This document shows, piece by piece, positions 1-8,586 of a stretch of DNA of 64,000 nt. The notes under the pieces were generated by a model. That model did no database searches. It saw only the letters and a program-made list of their open reading frames with translations, and was not told where the DNA came from. Position numbers and translations under genes: made by a program. Each line of letters opens with the position of its first letter. Within the stretch, counting starts at the first letter, position 1. Source of the DNA: Entomomonas sp. E2T0 (lineage in GTDB: Bacteria > Pseudomonadota > Gammaproteobacteria > Pseudomonadales > Pseudomonadaceae); assembly GCF_025985425.1 (NCBI RefSeq), contig NZ_CP094972.1:2899540-2963539 (forward strand), given 5' to 3'.

Positions 1-854
1 TAAGAGCCTACTAAAAAGAAAGCCGCCTTTTTAAAATCTAAATGCAGTTCTTTCTCTAAATAGTTAGGTAACCAGTTATTTACCCCATAGTAACCAAATT
101 GTAAGAAACCAGCTGTAGCCGCCCATAATAAGAACATTTTACGGGTGGTCTTATCTGCAAAAATCACAGTCCACGCATTTTCTTTCTGCTTACTAGTATC
201 AACACCAGCAGCTTTATCGGCATCACGTTTTGCTTTTGCAGCGCGCCATGCGGCAGGCTCAGGCACCATGAATTGCATAGCAATAGCCATAAATGCTGGG
301 ATAATAGCCACATAGAATAACCAACGCCAGCCATAGTTAGGAATAATCCAACCTGCTAGTAATGAAGCAACAATATAACCTACAGACCAACCTGCCTGTA
401 GAGTACCTAATACTGTAGTACGGTATTTGGTAGGTACATATTCAGCCATTAACGTATTACAAGCCACATACAATGCACCAAGCCCGAGAGAGGCAAGAAA
501 GCGCATGACTGCAAATTGAAAATAACTTTGTGTTGCACCTAAAATAGCAGTACCAATAGAAAATATTAAAATACTAGCTACCACTACTTTTACTCGTCCA
601 AAACGATCAGCTAGCCATCCTCCAAAGATACCACCAATCGCCATACCTGCTAGGGTATAAGAACCTAACATGCCTTTCTCAAATTGACTGAGTCCCCACT
701 CAGCTTCTAATGAACTTAAACTAAATGAAAGAAATAATAAATCTGCTCCATCAACTAATAAGCCTAGGAAAGAAAATATAAAAACCAATATCCAAATTTT
801 ATTGTGTTGCTCAACTGACGCAGGTGCATTTACTGAATTATTTGAAGACGCCAT
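1..854 (-). CDS. MFS transporter, aromatic/dicarboxylic acid importer type (3' end outside window)
   Basis: The minus-strand reading frame starts at an ATG at 852-854 and runs off the left edge, giving about 284 residues of the N-terminal two thirds. The first helix has the Asp-Gly-Ala-Asp stretch typical of acid:H+ symporters of the AAHS group (PcaK, MucK, DcaK), followed by the MFS loop 2-3 motif G-G-W-L-A-D-R-F-G-R. A second basic segment near residues 195-215 is the central cytoplasmic loop. It lies upstream of, and in the same orientation as, the acyl-CoA dehydrogenase gene's downstream flank, 79 bases past its stop, so it probably imports the acid that the neighbouring CoA-dependent enzymes degrade. 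The substrate is not readable from sequence. Confidence 0.85.
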   Translation of the reverse strand, partial: MASSNNSVNAPASVEQHNKIWILVFIFSFLGLLVDGADLLFLSFSLSSLEAEWGLSQFEKGMLGSYTLAGMAIGGIFGGWLADRFGRVKVVVASILIFSIGTAILGATQSYFQFAVMRFLASLGLGALYVACNTLMAEYVPTKYRTTVLGTLQAGWSVGYIVASLLAGWIIPNYGWRWLFYVAIIPAFMAIAMQFMVPEPAAWRAAKAKRDADKAAGVDTSKQKENAWTVIFADKTTRKMFLLWAATAGFLQFGYYGVNNWLPNYLEKELHLDFKKAAFFLVGS

Positions 855-933
855 TGTTTTTATCTCATTATTTATGAAACTGCTTATTGTTGCCCCTTAT
901 TAATAGGGGCAACAACTCCCCTCTTTATTATTT

Positions 934-2088
934 CTAACCTTGAGCTTCCTTGATCATATTTCTAGAAATAACTAATTGTTGAATTTGTGTTGTACCTTCA
1001 TAAATACGGAATAAACGTACATCACGATAGAAACGTTCAATACTATATTCACTGACATAACCCGCACCACCATGAATTTGTACTGCACGATCAGCTACAC
1101 GACCACAAGTTTCTGTAGCAAACATCTTTGCACATGAAGCTTCTGTACCTACATTTTTACCTTCATCACGCTTACGTGCAGCATCAATTACCATACATTT
1201 TGCAGCATAAATTTCAGCTTTACTATCAGCTAACATTGCTTGAATTAATTGGAACTCAGCAATAGGTTTACCAAATTGCTTACGCTCTAAAGCATAGTGT
1301 AAAGCATCATTTAACATACGTTCTGCAACACCTACAGAGAATGCAGCAATATGTAAACGACCTTTATCTAATACTTTCATTGCTGTTTTAAAACCAACCC
1401 CTTCCACTCCACCAATTAATTGTGAAACAGGAATACGGCAATTTTCAAAAATTACGTCAGCAGTATGAGAACCTTTTTGTCCCATTTTTTTATCTGGTTT
1501 ACCAACAGTTAAACCTGGTGTACCACGCTCTACAATAAATGCAGAAATACCACCAGCACCTTTAATATCCGGGTTAGTACGTGCCATTACTGTGAAGATA
1601 TCAGCATGTGGAGCGTTAGTGATAAAACGCTTAGTTCCATTTAACACATAGAAATCACCGTCACGCTTAGCCGTAGTTTTTAATGAACCAGCATCTGAAC
1701 CAGCATCAGGCTCTGTTAAACAGAAAGAAGAAATAAATTCGCCAGTGGCTAATTTTGGTAAGTAGTGTGCTTTTTGCTCTGGCGTACCATCAATGATAAT
1801 ACCTTGTGAACCAATGCCATTGTTTGTTCCAAAAAGTGAACGGAATGCAGGAGAAGTATGACCTAACTCAAAAGCCACGTTTACTTCTTCTTCCATAGTT
1901 AAACCTAATCCACCAAACTCTTCTGGAATACAGAAGCCAAATAGCCCCATTTCACGCATTTGAGAAACAATACGTTCCGGAATTTGGTCCGTTTCTGCTA
2001 CTTCATTTTCACTAGGCATCAACTCATTCGTAACAAAATTGCGAATAGAGTCTAGTAAAATATCTAATGTTTCTTGGTCGCGGATCAT
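934..2088 (-). CDS. Acyl-CoA dehydrogenase
   Basis: A full-length (384 aa) FAD-dependent acyl-CoA dehydrogenase that introduces a trans-2 double bond into an acyl-CoA and passes electrons to ETF. The N-terminal helical domain is followed by the flavin-contact segment T-E-P-D-A-G-S-D (about residues 123-130) and the C-terminal signature R-I-Y-E-G-T-T, whose Glu364 lies where medium-chain enzymes carry the catalytic base. The start has a good upstream GGAG-type site on the minus strand. It is divergent from the thiolase/CoA-transferase pair and co-directional with the MFS gene. The chain length or dicarboxylate preference cannot be told; the context suggests a dicarboxylyl-CoA. Confidence 0.92.
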   Translation of the reverse strand: MIRDQETLDILLDSIRNFVTNELMPSENEVAETDQIPERIVSQMREMGLFGFCIPEEFGGLGLTMEEEVNVAFELGHTSPAFRSLFGTNNGIGSQGIIIDGTPEQKAHYLPKLATGEFISSFCLTEPDAGSDAGSLKTTAKRDGDFYVLNGTKRFITNAPHADIFTVMARTNPDIKGAGGISAFIVERGTPGLTVGKPDKKMGQKGSHTADVIFENCRIPVSQLIGGVEGVGFKTAMKVLDKGRLHIAAFSVGVAERMLNDALHYALERKQFGKPIAEFQLIQAMLADSKAEIYAAKCMVIDAARKRDEGKNVGTEASCAKMFATETCGRVADRAVQIHGGAGYVSEYSIERFYRDVRLFRIYEGTTQIQQLVISRNMIKEAQG

Positions 2089-2760
2089 GTTAATCTCCTA
2101 ACATTTGCTGATTGTTTTGTTTGTTTTACTTATTAATTAAATGAAAAATATTATTAATTATTAAACATTTAAAAATTAATACTTATATTTTTATAGTACT
2201 AAAGTCTTTATTTGAAGTTTGCATACTAATTTTAGCCCGTGTATTAACAAATCTGTGTAGATACGACTGAGTCACTAAATCAATCCTCCTTCAAGATACT
2301 TTTGTTATAGACAACCATTGGAATGGCGGGCAGTTTATTATTTTTGCCACTTTAAAATTCCATATAGTTGATCTTTTATTTTTACCTATCATAAACCGTA
2401 TTATTAACAAAAATCAACAAAAACAAAATTACATTTCGCATAATGAAATATTCAACCATTCATCATAAAAAAATATAACTTTCATTTGGTATTGAGAAAA
2501 AGACATAACCTTAAATAAATTCATTTACTTAAATGAAAATAACAAACAATTTATTAGATTAAAAACACAACAAAAATAAAATAAATCTTCAATAACATTG
2601 CAAAGAGGTAAAGTAATTAGTACATTTTTCAAAATAAATTTGTACCATTTATTCAATCACTATTATGTTAATCATGATAAATAAGTACACTAAAAAGAAC
2701 ATATTGCTATATAACAAGAAACTGTCTTAATTATTACAGTTAAAAATTAGGAGAAGAATA
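2089..2760. promoter_or_regulatory. Divergent promoter region between acyl-CoA dehydrogenase and thiolase genes
   Basis: This 672-base spacer is very AT-rich and contains no credible gene. It must carry promoters for both divergent units. An inverted repeat with 8-bp arms (TTCATTTA, 2520-2527, and TAAATGAA, 2530-2537) is the clearest operator-like element. No regulator gene lies next to it, so the controlling protein is unknown. Confidence 0.45.
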
Positions 2761-3963
2761 ATGCTCAATGCTTATATTTATGAGGGACTACGTACACCAT
2801 TTGGACGCCATGCAGGTGTATTATCTTCCATCCGTCCCGATGATCTCGTTGCAGGCGTTATGCAACAACTTATCGAAAGAAGTAAATTTAATGCAGAAGA
2901 TATTGAAGATGTTATTTTAGGTTCTACCAACCAAGCTGGTGAAGATTCTCGTAACGTTGCACGTAATGCATTATTAGTAGCAGGTTTACCTTATACCGTT
3001 CCTGGTCAAACAGTTAACCGTCTTTGTGCCAGTGGTCTAGCAGCAATTATTGATGCCGCTCGTGCGATTACTTGTAACGAAGGTGCTTTATACTTAGCAG
3101 GTGGTGTTGAAAGCATGTCACGTGCTCCCTTTGTGATTCCTAAATCAGAATCAGCTTATAGTCGTGCTGCGGTTATCTATGATACAACCATTGGTTCACG
3201 TTTCCCTAATCCTCGTTTAGTGGCTAAGTATGGCAATGACAGTATGCCCGAAACAGGAGATAACGTAGCCAAAGAATTTGGTATCAGCCGCGAAGAAGCT
3301 GACAAATTTGCGGCTGCATCACAAGCTAAATATGAAGCAGCACGTCAAGCTGGTTTCTTTAAAGACGAAATCTGTCCTGTAGAAGTATCTACTGGTAAAA
3401 AAACACCACCAAAGATTGTCACTGAAGACGAACATCCACGTCCTAGCTCTGACTTTGAATCCTTATCAAAACTAAGATCATTATTTGAAGGTGGCGTAGT
3501 GACCGCAGGTAATGCGTCTGGTGTTAATGATGGAGCAGCGGCCTTATTGATTGGTAGCCAAGAAATGGGTGAACAACGTGGTGTAAAACCAATAGCCCGT
3601 ATCTTATCAGCGGCGGCAGCTGGAGTAGAACCCCGTATTATGGGAGTTGGTCCAGTAGAAGCGGTTAAAAAGGCAGTAGCACGCGCTGGTTTAACATTAA
3701 ATGACATGGACATTATTGAAATTAACGAAGCATTCGCTACCCAAGTATTATCTTGCTTAAAAGGACTAGGTGTAGCTTTAGATGATTCACGTGTTAATCC
3801 AAATGGTGGAGCTATTGCCTTAGGTCACCCACTGGGTGCATCTGGAGCACGTTTAGCATTAACAGTAGCAAGACAGTTACAGCGTACTGGTCAACGTTAT
3901 GCAGTAATTAGTTTATGTATTGGTGTAGGTCAAGGTTTGGCTATGGTTATTGAGCGCATTTAA
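2761..3963 (+). CDS. Acetyl-CoA acyltransferase, 3-oxoadipyl-CoA thiolase type
   Basis: A 400-aa thiolase that cleaves a 3-oxoacyl-CoA with CoA to release acetyl-CoA. The nucleophile is Cys89 (N-R-L-C-A-S-G), with His356 in G-H-P-L-G-A-S-G and Cys386 in C-I-G-V-G-Q-G. The N-Q-A-G-E-D-x-R-N-V-A-R segment at about 57-68 and the C-I-G-V-G-Q-G ending, in place of the C-x-G-G-G-Q-G of most thiolases, are what PcaF/PaaJ 3-oxoadipyl-CoA thiolases show. That would give succinyl-CoA plus acetyl-CoA. An AGGAG-like site precedes the ATG. The CoA-transferase follows 23 bases later in the same operon. The exact substrate is inferred. Confidence 0.92.
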   Translation: MLNAYIYEGLRTPFGRHAGVLSSIRPDDLVAGVMQQLIERSKFNAEDIEDVILGSTNQAGEDSRNVARNALLVAGLPYTVPGQTVNRLCASGLAAIIDAARAITCNEGALYLAGGVESMSRAPFVIPKSESAYSRAAVIYDTTIGSRFPNPRLVAKYGNDSMPETGDNVAKEFGISREEADKFAAASQAKYEAARQAGFFKDEICPVEVSTGKKTPPKIVTEDEHPRPSSDFESLSKLRSLFEGGVVTAGNASGVNDGAAALLIGSQEMGEQRGVKPIARILSAAAAGVEPRIMGVGPVEAVKKAVARAGLTLNDMDIIEINEAFATQVLSCLKGLGVALDDSRVNPNGGAIALGHPLGASGARLALTVARQLQRTGQRYAVISLCIGVGQGLAMVIERI

Positions 3964-3986
3964 ACAAAAACAAAAGAGGTATAGCA

Positions 3987-5219
3987 ATGGGAGCATTAGC
4001 AGGAGTTCGTGTCCTTGACATGAGCCGAGTTTTAGCAGGACCTTGGTGTGGTCAACTTCTCGCTGATTTAGGTGCAGAAGTTATCAAGATTGAACGCCCC
4101 GTTCATGGAGATGACACACGTGGCTGGGGCCCTCCTTATATGAACGATGATAATGGTAATAAAACTAAAGAGTCATCGTACTATATGTCTGCCAATCGAG
4201 GTAAACAGTCTGTTTCAGTTAATATCGCTTCTCCAGAAGGTCAAGAGTTAATCCGTAAATTGGCTTGTGAAGTAGATGTTTTAATAGAAAACTATAAAGT
4301 AGGTGATCTAGCTAAATACGGTCTTGGTTATGATGATCTAGCTAAACTAAACCCAAGACTTATTTACTGTTCAATCACTGGCTTTGGTCAAACTGGCCCT
4401 CGAGCTACTGAACCTGGTTATGATTTTATCATTCAAGGTCTTGGTGGTTTAATGAGTATTACTGGTGAGCGTGATGACTTACCTGGTGGCGGCCCTCAAA
4501 AAGCGGGGGTTGCAGTTGCCGATTTAATGACTGGGATGTATGCGACAGTAGGTATTGAGGCTGCTCTGTATAGCCGTGAAAAAACAGGCAAAGGCCAATA
4601 CATTGATGTAGCTTTACTGGATACTCAAGTAGCTATGCTTGCTAACCAAGGTATGAACTATTTAACGTCTAATAAAGTACCTGGTCGTTATGGCAATGCT
4701 CATGCTAATATCGTTCCTTATCAAGTATTTCGTGCTTCTGATAGAGACTTTATTATTGCCTGCGGTAATGACAGCCAATTTGTTTCACTTTCTAAAGCTA
4801 TTGGTTTGCCTGACTTACCACAAGACCCACGTTTTACTACTAACGCAGCACGTGTGGAGCACCGTACGGAGATTGTAGAACTACTCTCTAAACATTTTCT
4901 TTCTAAAACAGCCGATGAATGGGTAGCTGCTATTTATCCTGCAAAAGTACCTGTTGGCGCTATTAACGATGTAGGCCAAGCAATGGCAGAGCCACAAATT
5001 GAAGCACGTGGTATGAAAGTCAACATGCCCCATCCATTACGTACAGACTATACAATGGTTGGTTGCCCACTTAAACTTTCTGGTACACCTATTACTTATG
5101 AGCTCACACCTCCTCGTTTAGGTGAACATACTAAGGATGTATTAAAAAGGCACCTTGGTTTATCTGACGAAAAAATTGCTGAATTAGAAAGCCAAGGTAT
5201 TATTGAATTACTTAAGTAA
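3987..5219 (+). CDS. CaiB/BaiF (class III) CoA-transferase
   Basis: A 410-aa family III CoA-transferase, which moves CoA between carboxylic acids through an aspartyl-CoA intermediate. The N-terminal motif L-A-G-P-W-C-x-Q-L-L-A-D-L-G-A-E-V-I-K-I-E is diagnostic, and Asp179 in V-A-D-L-M-T-G matches the catalytic aspartate of formyl-CoA transferase. The family includes glutarate/succinate transferases. It follows the thiolase gene by 23 bases with an AGAGG ribosome site and is closed by a bidirectional terminator. With the thiolase and acyl-CoA dehydrogenase it suggests acid activation with succinyl-CoA or acetyl-CoA as donor; this role is inference. Confidence 0.9.
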   Translation: MGALAGVRVLDMSRVLAGPWCGQLLADLGAEVIKIERPVHGDDTRGWGPPYMNDDNGNKTKESSYYMSANRGKQSVSVNIASPEGQELIRKLACEVDVLIENYKVGDLAKYGLGYDDLAKLNPRLIYCSITGFGQTGPRATEPGYDFIIQGLGGLMSITGERDDLPGGGPQKAGVAVADLMTGMYATVGIEAALYSREKTGKGQYIDVALLDTQVAMLANQGMNYLTSNKVPGRYGNAHANIVPYQVFRASDRDFIIACGNDSQFVSLSKAIGLPDLPQDPRFTTNAARVEHRTEIVELLSKHFLSKTADEWVAAIYPAKVPVGAINDVGQAMAEPQIEARGMKVNMPHPLRTDYTMVGCPLKLSGTPITYELTPPRLGEHTKDVLKRHLGLSDEKIAELESQGIIELLK

Positions 5220-5230
5220 TTTAAAATAAA

Positions 5231-5257
5231 AAGCTCTACTAAAAGTAGAGCTTTTTT
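5231..5257. terminator. Bidirectional rho-independent terminator
   Basis: A 10-bp stem (AAGCTCTACT with AGTAGAGCTT) around an AAA loop, preceded by an A-run and followed by a T-run. It sits between the convergent CoA-transferase and aldehyde dehydrogenase genes and can serve both. Confidence 0.9.
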
Positions 5258-5272
5258 ATAACCGCTATAAAC

Positions 5273-6766
5273 TTATAGCTTAATCCATGTTGCTTTTACT
5301 TCAGTGTATTTATCAAAGGCATGTAGTGATTTATCACGCCCTTTACCTGATTGTTTATAACCACCAAACGGTGCTGTCATATCACCACCATCATATTGAT
5401 TCACCCACACACTACCCGCTCTCAAAGCTCGTGCTACACGATGAGCTTTAGATAAATTAGCTGTCCATAAAGCTGCCGCTAAACCATATTGAGTATCATT
5501 AGCTATTTGCACAGCCTCTTCTACTGTATCAAAAGTAATAATAGACAATACGGGACCAAAGATTTCTTCTTTAGCTATTTTCATATCATTGGTAACATTA
5601 TCAAAAATAGTAGGTTCAACATACATACCACCTGTTTCTTCAGCAATACGTTGTCCACCTAATACCAACTTAGCCCCTTCTTGATTACCTGCTTCAATAT
5701 AGGACATCACAGTTTTCATTTGGGTATCATCCGCTAACGCTCCTATATTCGTTGCAGGGTCAAGAGGATTACCTGGTCTCCATGATTTAATCGCCTCTAA
5801 CAACAATGGCATAAACTGATCTTTAATAGAACGTTCAATCAATAGTCTAGAACCTGCTGTACATACCTCTCCTTGATTAAAGGCAATGGCTGTAGCAGCG
5901 GCTTGTGCAGCTTCTTTTAAATCAGGGGCATCGGCAAATATGATATGCGGACTCTTACCCCCTGCTTCTAACCAAACACGTTTCATATTGGATTCACCCG
6001 CATAAATCATTAACTGCTTAGCGGTTTTAGTAGAACCTGTAAACACTAAAGTATCCACATCCATATGCAAGGCTAACGCTTTACCTACAGTATGACCATA
6101 ACCGGGCAATACATTGAACACTCCTTTAGGAATACCTGCCTCAATGGCTAATTGTGCTACACGAATAGCTGTTAATGGCGATTTTTCAGAAGGTTTTAAA
6201 ATAACTGAATTGCCCGTAGCTAACGCAGGCCCTAATTTCCAACAAGCCATCATTAATGGGAAGTTCCAAGGTACAATAGCTGCCACAACACCTACCGGCT
6301 CTCTGGTTACTAACCCGAGTTGATCTTCTGGCGTAGCGGCAACTTCTCCATACACCTTATCAATGGCTTCGGCCATCCATCTAATCGATTTAGCAGAACC
6401 AGGAATATCTATAGCCAAAGAATCACTAATAGGTTTTCCCATATCTAAGGTTTCTAATAGGGCTAATTCTTCTTTATTAGCTCTTATTAAGTCAGCAAAA
6501 CGAATTAAAATAGCCTGTCTTTTGGTTGGAGGTAATTGTGACCATATACCAGATTCAAAAGTTTCTCTGGCATTAGTAACAGCCTTAATCGCATCAACTG
6601 TATCACAACTGGCTACATCAGCTAATTTTCTGCCATCAATTGGGCTAATACACTCAAAAGTTTGACCACTTTCCGCAGTCACATACTCACCATTAATAAA
6701 AGCTCTACCTTCTATAGTTAAGTTTTTAGCGCGGCTTTCCCAATCATTTACTGTTAATTTTGTCAT
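5273..6766 (-). CDS. puuC: NAD(P)-dependent aldehyde dehydrogenase, PuuC/KauB-like
   Basis: A 497-aa aldehyde dehydrogenase oxidising an aldehyde to its acid. The nucleotide-binding segment P-W-N-F-P (166-170), general base Glu267 (L-E-A-G-G-K-S-P) and nucleophile Cys302 (N-Q-G-E-V-C) are all present. The N-terminal extension and the Q-Y-D-G-G-D-M-T-A-P-F-G-G-Y-K-Q-S-G segment near the C-terminus resemble gamma-glutamyl-gamma-aminobutyraldehyde dehydrogenases of polyamine catabolism (PuuC, Pseudomonas KauB). It lies 18 bases downstream of a glutamine amidotransferase gene in the same operon, as in some polyamine clusters. Substrate assignment is by similarity only; no other puu genes are in the window. 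Confidence 0.85.
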   Translation of the reverse strand: MTKLTVNDWESRAKNLTIEGRAFINGEYVTAESGQTFECISPIDGRKLADVASCDTVDAIKAVTNARETFESGIWSQLPPTKRQAILIRFADLIRANKEELALLETLDMGKPISDSLAIDIPGSAKSIRWMAEAIDKVYGEVAATPEDQLGLVTREPVGVVAAIVPWNFPLMMACWKLGPALATGNSVILKPSEKSPLTAIRVAQLAIEAGIPKGVFNVLPGYGHTVGKALALHMDVDTLVFTGSTKTAKQLMIYAGESNMKRVWLEAGGKSPHIIFADAPDLKEAAQAAATAIAFNQGEVCTAGSRLLIERSIKDQFMPLLLEAIKSWRPGNPLDPATNIGALADDTQMKTVMSYIEAGNQEGAKLVLGGQRIAEETGGMYVEPTIFDNVTNDMKIAKEEIFGPVLSIITFDTVEEAVQIANDTQYGLAAALWTANLSKAHRVARALRAGSVWVNQYDGGDMTAPFGGYKQSGKGRDKSLHAFDKYTEVKATWIKL

Positions 6767-6784
6767 TGTTAAACCTCTAGTTAG

Positions 6785-7465
6785 TTAAATACTCTTTAAA
6801 AACGCCATTAATAATTGTTTAAAGTTTTGACGATTTGTTGCTTCTCTAAGCTCAATTTCTTTACGCCATTGTTCTGGAAGATCAGCCATTTTTTCTAAAA
6901 ATCTTTGCCCAGTTTGATTACTTTGCCATTCTTTCATCCAACAATCGAACATAGCATTACACATTTCAGGGTGAAACTGTACAGCTAACGCCCTTCCCCA
7001 ACTATAAGCCTGCTGCGCTATATCATTTTCTGCCAATAAAATAGCATCTTTAGGGGCAGTAAAAGCATCATAATGGAAGTTAAACCAAGGGCCTGCATGT
7101 TGCCATCGATCATTTACAATATTGATATCTGTCCAACCTAACTCTGGTTGACTATTTTTAAAAACCTGACCATCTAAGGCGCGGGTTAATATTTGTGCAC
7201 CAAAGCAAATCCCTAAGGTTGGAATATTTTTTTGTTGTACCTGCTTAAGCCAATTTAACTCTTTGGGAACCCAAGCCAAACGATGATCATAAGCTGATGC
7301 AGGGCTACCTAATAAAATTAATAACTGTAACTCATCAGGTTTAGGTAAATTATCAGTAACAGCTATCACTTTATAAGCAATACCTAACTCAGGTAATAAA
7401 TCTGCTAAATTACCAATTGAATCTGTTTCTGCATGAATAACTATCACTGCTTCTGTAGACTTCAC
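6785..7465 (-). CDS. Class I glutamine amidotransferase
   Basis: A 226-aa single-domain GATase resembling the glutaminase half of GMP synthase. The nucleophile elbow is G-I-C-F-G-A-Q with Cys87, and the rest of the triad is His165/Glu167 in V-Q-F-H-P-E. No synthetase domain is attached. Free-standing proteins of this kind are usually listed as GMP-synthase-like or as gamma-glutamyl hydrolases. Its position directly upstream of the PuuC-like dehydrogenase suggests a part in handling gamma-glutamylated amines, but it is not a typical PuuD sequence, so the reaction is left open. Confidence 0.8.
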   Translation of the reverse strand: MKSTEAVIVIHAETDSIGNLADLLPELGIAYKVIAVTDNLPKPDELQLLILLGSPASAYDHRLAWVPKELNWLKQVQQKNIPTLGICFGAQILTRALDGQVFKNSQPELGWTDINIVNDRWQHAGPWFNFHYDAFTAPKDAILLAENDIAQQAYSWGRALAVQFHPEMCNAMFDCWMKEWQSNQTGQRFLEKMADLPEQWRKEIELREATNRQNFKQLLMAFLKSI

Positions 7466-7603
7466 AAAGTAACTCCTATTACATTATTTTTATTAGCAAA
7501 AAGGTCACTAAGTTAGTCATGCTAATAAAGTTACTTAAAGAAAGATAGTAGTATTATTTTGCTAATCATTTCTCTCATAATATAGTAACTATACAATTTT
7601 AAA

Positions 7604-8458
7604 TTACGTCGTCAAACAGGATTGTAATGCTGCAATATTAGCGGATAACATACCTTTTCTCCACACTAAATCAGTTACTGCACTACCAATAGATTTAGAT
7701 AGTTTATGAACACTTAGGGTTTGTTTATCTGGAAATAATTTAAGTACCGCTTCTGGAACAATCCCCACTCCCATTCCTGCTGATACTCCACCTAAAATAG
7801 CATGATAAGAAGATAACTCTGCGATACGTTCAGTTTTTACATCATGCTCTACAAACCACCTAACTAATCTATCACGGTAAGAGCAACCATCTTTAAATAC
7901 TAGTAATGTTTTTTTGTGAATATCTTGTGGTGTATTAATAACAGAATGATCTTTAGGTGCAACAATTACCAATTGCTCTTTAAAAACCCCTAACTTATCC
8001 AATCGATCATCTGCTGGTGTATCTGCAATAAACACTGCATCTAGCTGATTAGACAATAATCCCTCATACAGTGAATTACTGGTTCCAGTCGTAAGTTCTA
8101 AGTCTATTTGCGGATATTGTAAGTGTAATTTTGCTAACAAATTAGGTAGTCTAGCTGCCGCTGTGCTTTCCATAGCACCAATACGTAACTTACCTTTAGG
8201 TAGTGCACTTTTTATTTGTAGTTCTGCTTCATTTGCTAACTCAACAATTTGTTTAGCATAGTTATAGAGTAATTGTCCTTTATCAGTTACTAATAACCGC
8301 TTACCTTCTCGAATGAATAACTGCACCCCAAGATTATCCTCCAATTGTATTATTCTGGTTGTAATACTTGAAGGTACTCTATTTAGGTATTCTGCTGCAC
8401 GGGTTATTCCCCCTTGCTCAACAACAGCTATCAATGTTTTTAAATAAGAAAGCTCCAC
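7604..8458 (-). CDS. LysR-family transcriptional regulator
   Basis: A 284-aa LysR-type regulator: winged helix-turn-helix at about residues 1-60 (G-G-I-T-R-A-A-E-Y-L-N-R-V-P-S-S-I-T-T-R-I-I-Q-L-E) followed by a two-lobed effector domain from about residue 90. It is divergent from the MFS transporter gene at 8587, the classical arrangement in which the regulator controls the divergent gene. The 128-bp spacer contains an inverted repeat suited to LysR binding. The effector is unknown. Confidence 0.9.
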   Translation of the reverse strand: MELSYLKTLIAVVEQGGITRAAEYLNRVPSSITTRIIQLEDNLGVQLFIREGKRLLVTDKGQLLYNYAKQIVELANEAELQIKSALPKGKLRIGAMESTAAARLPNLLAKLHLQYPQIDLELTTGTSNSLYEGLLSNQLDAVFIADTPADDRLDKLGVFKEQLVIVAPKDHSVINTPQDIHKKTLLVFKDGCSYRDRLVRWFVEHDVKTERIAELSSYHAILGGVSAGMGVGIVPEAVLKLFPDKQTLSVHKLSKSIGSAVTDLVWRKGMLSANIAALQSCLTT

Positions 8459-8470
8459 AAAACATTCTCC

Positions 8471-8495
8471 AAAATCGAATATATATTTCGATTTT
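8471..8495. promoter_or_regulatory. Inverted repeat in LysR/MFS divergent spacer, candidate operator
   Basis: Perfect 9-bp arms (AAAATCGAA and TTCGATTTT) around a 7-bp AT spacer, 12 bases upstream of the LysR gene start. Dyads of this size with an AT-rich core fit autoregulatory LysR sites. Binding is inferred from position and symmetry. Confidence 0.5.
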
Positions 8496-8586
8496 ATTCA
8501 ATTTACTTGAATCATTATTCTAACTAGAATTGCTTCATAAAACAATTAACAAGCTTTACAAAATAATTTCAGTATAGGATTTCACC

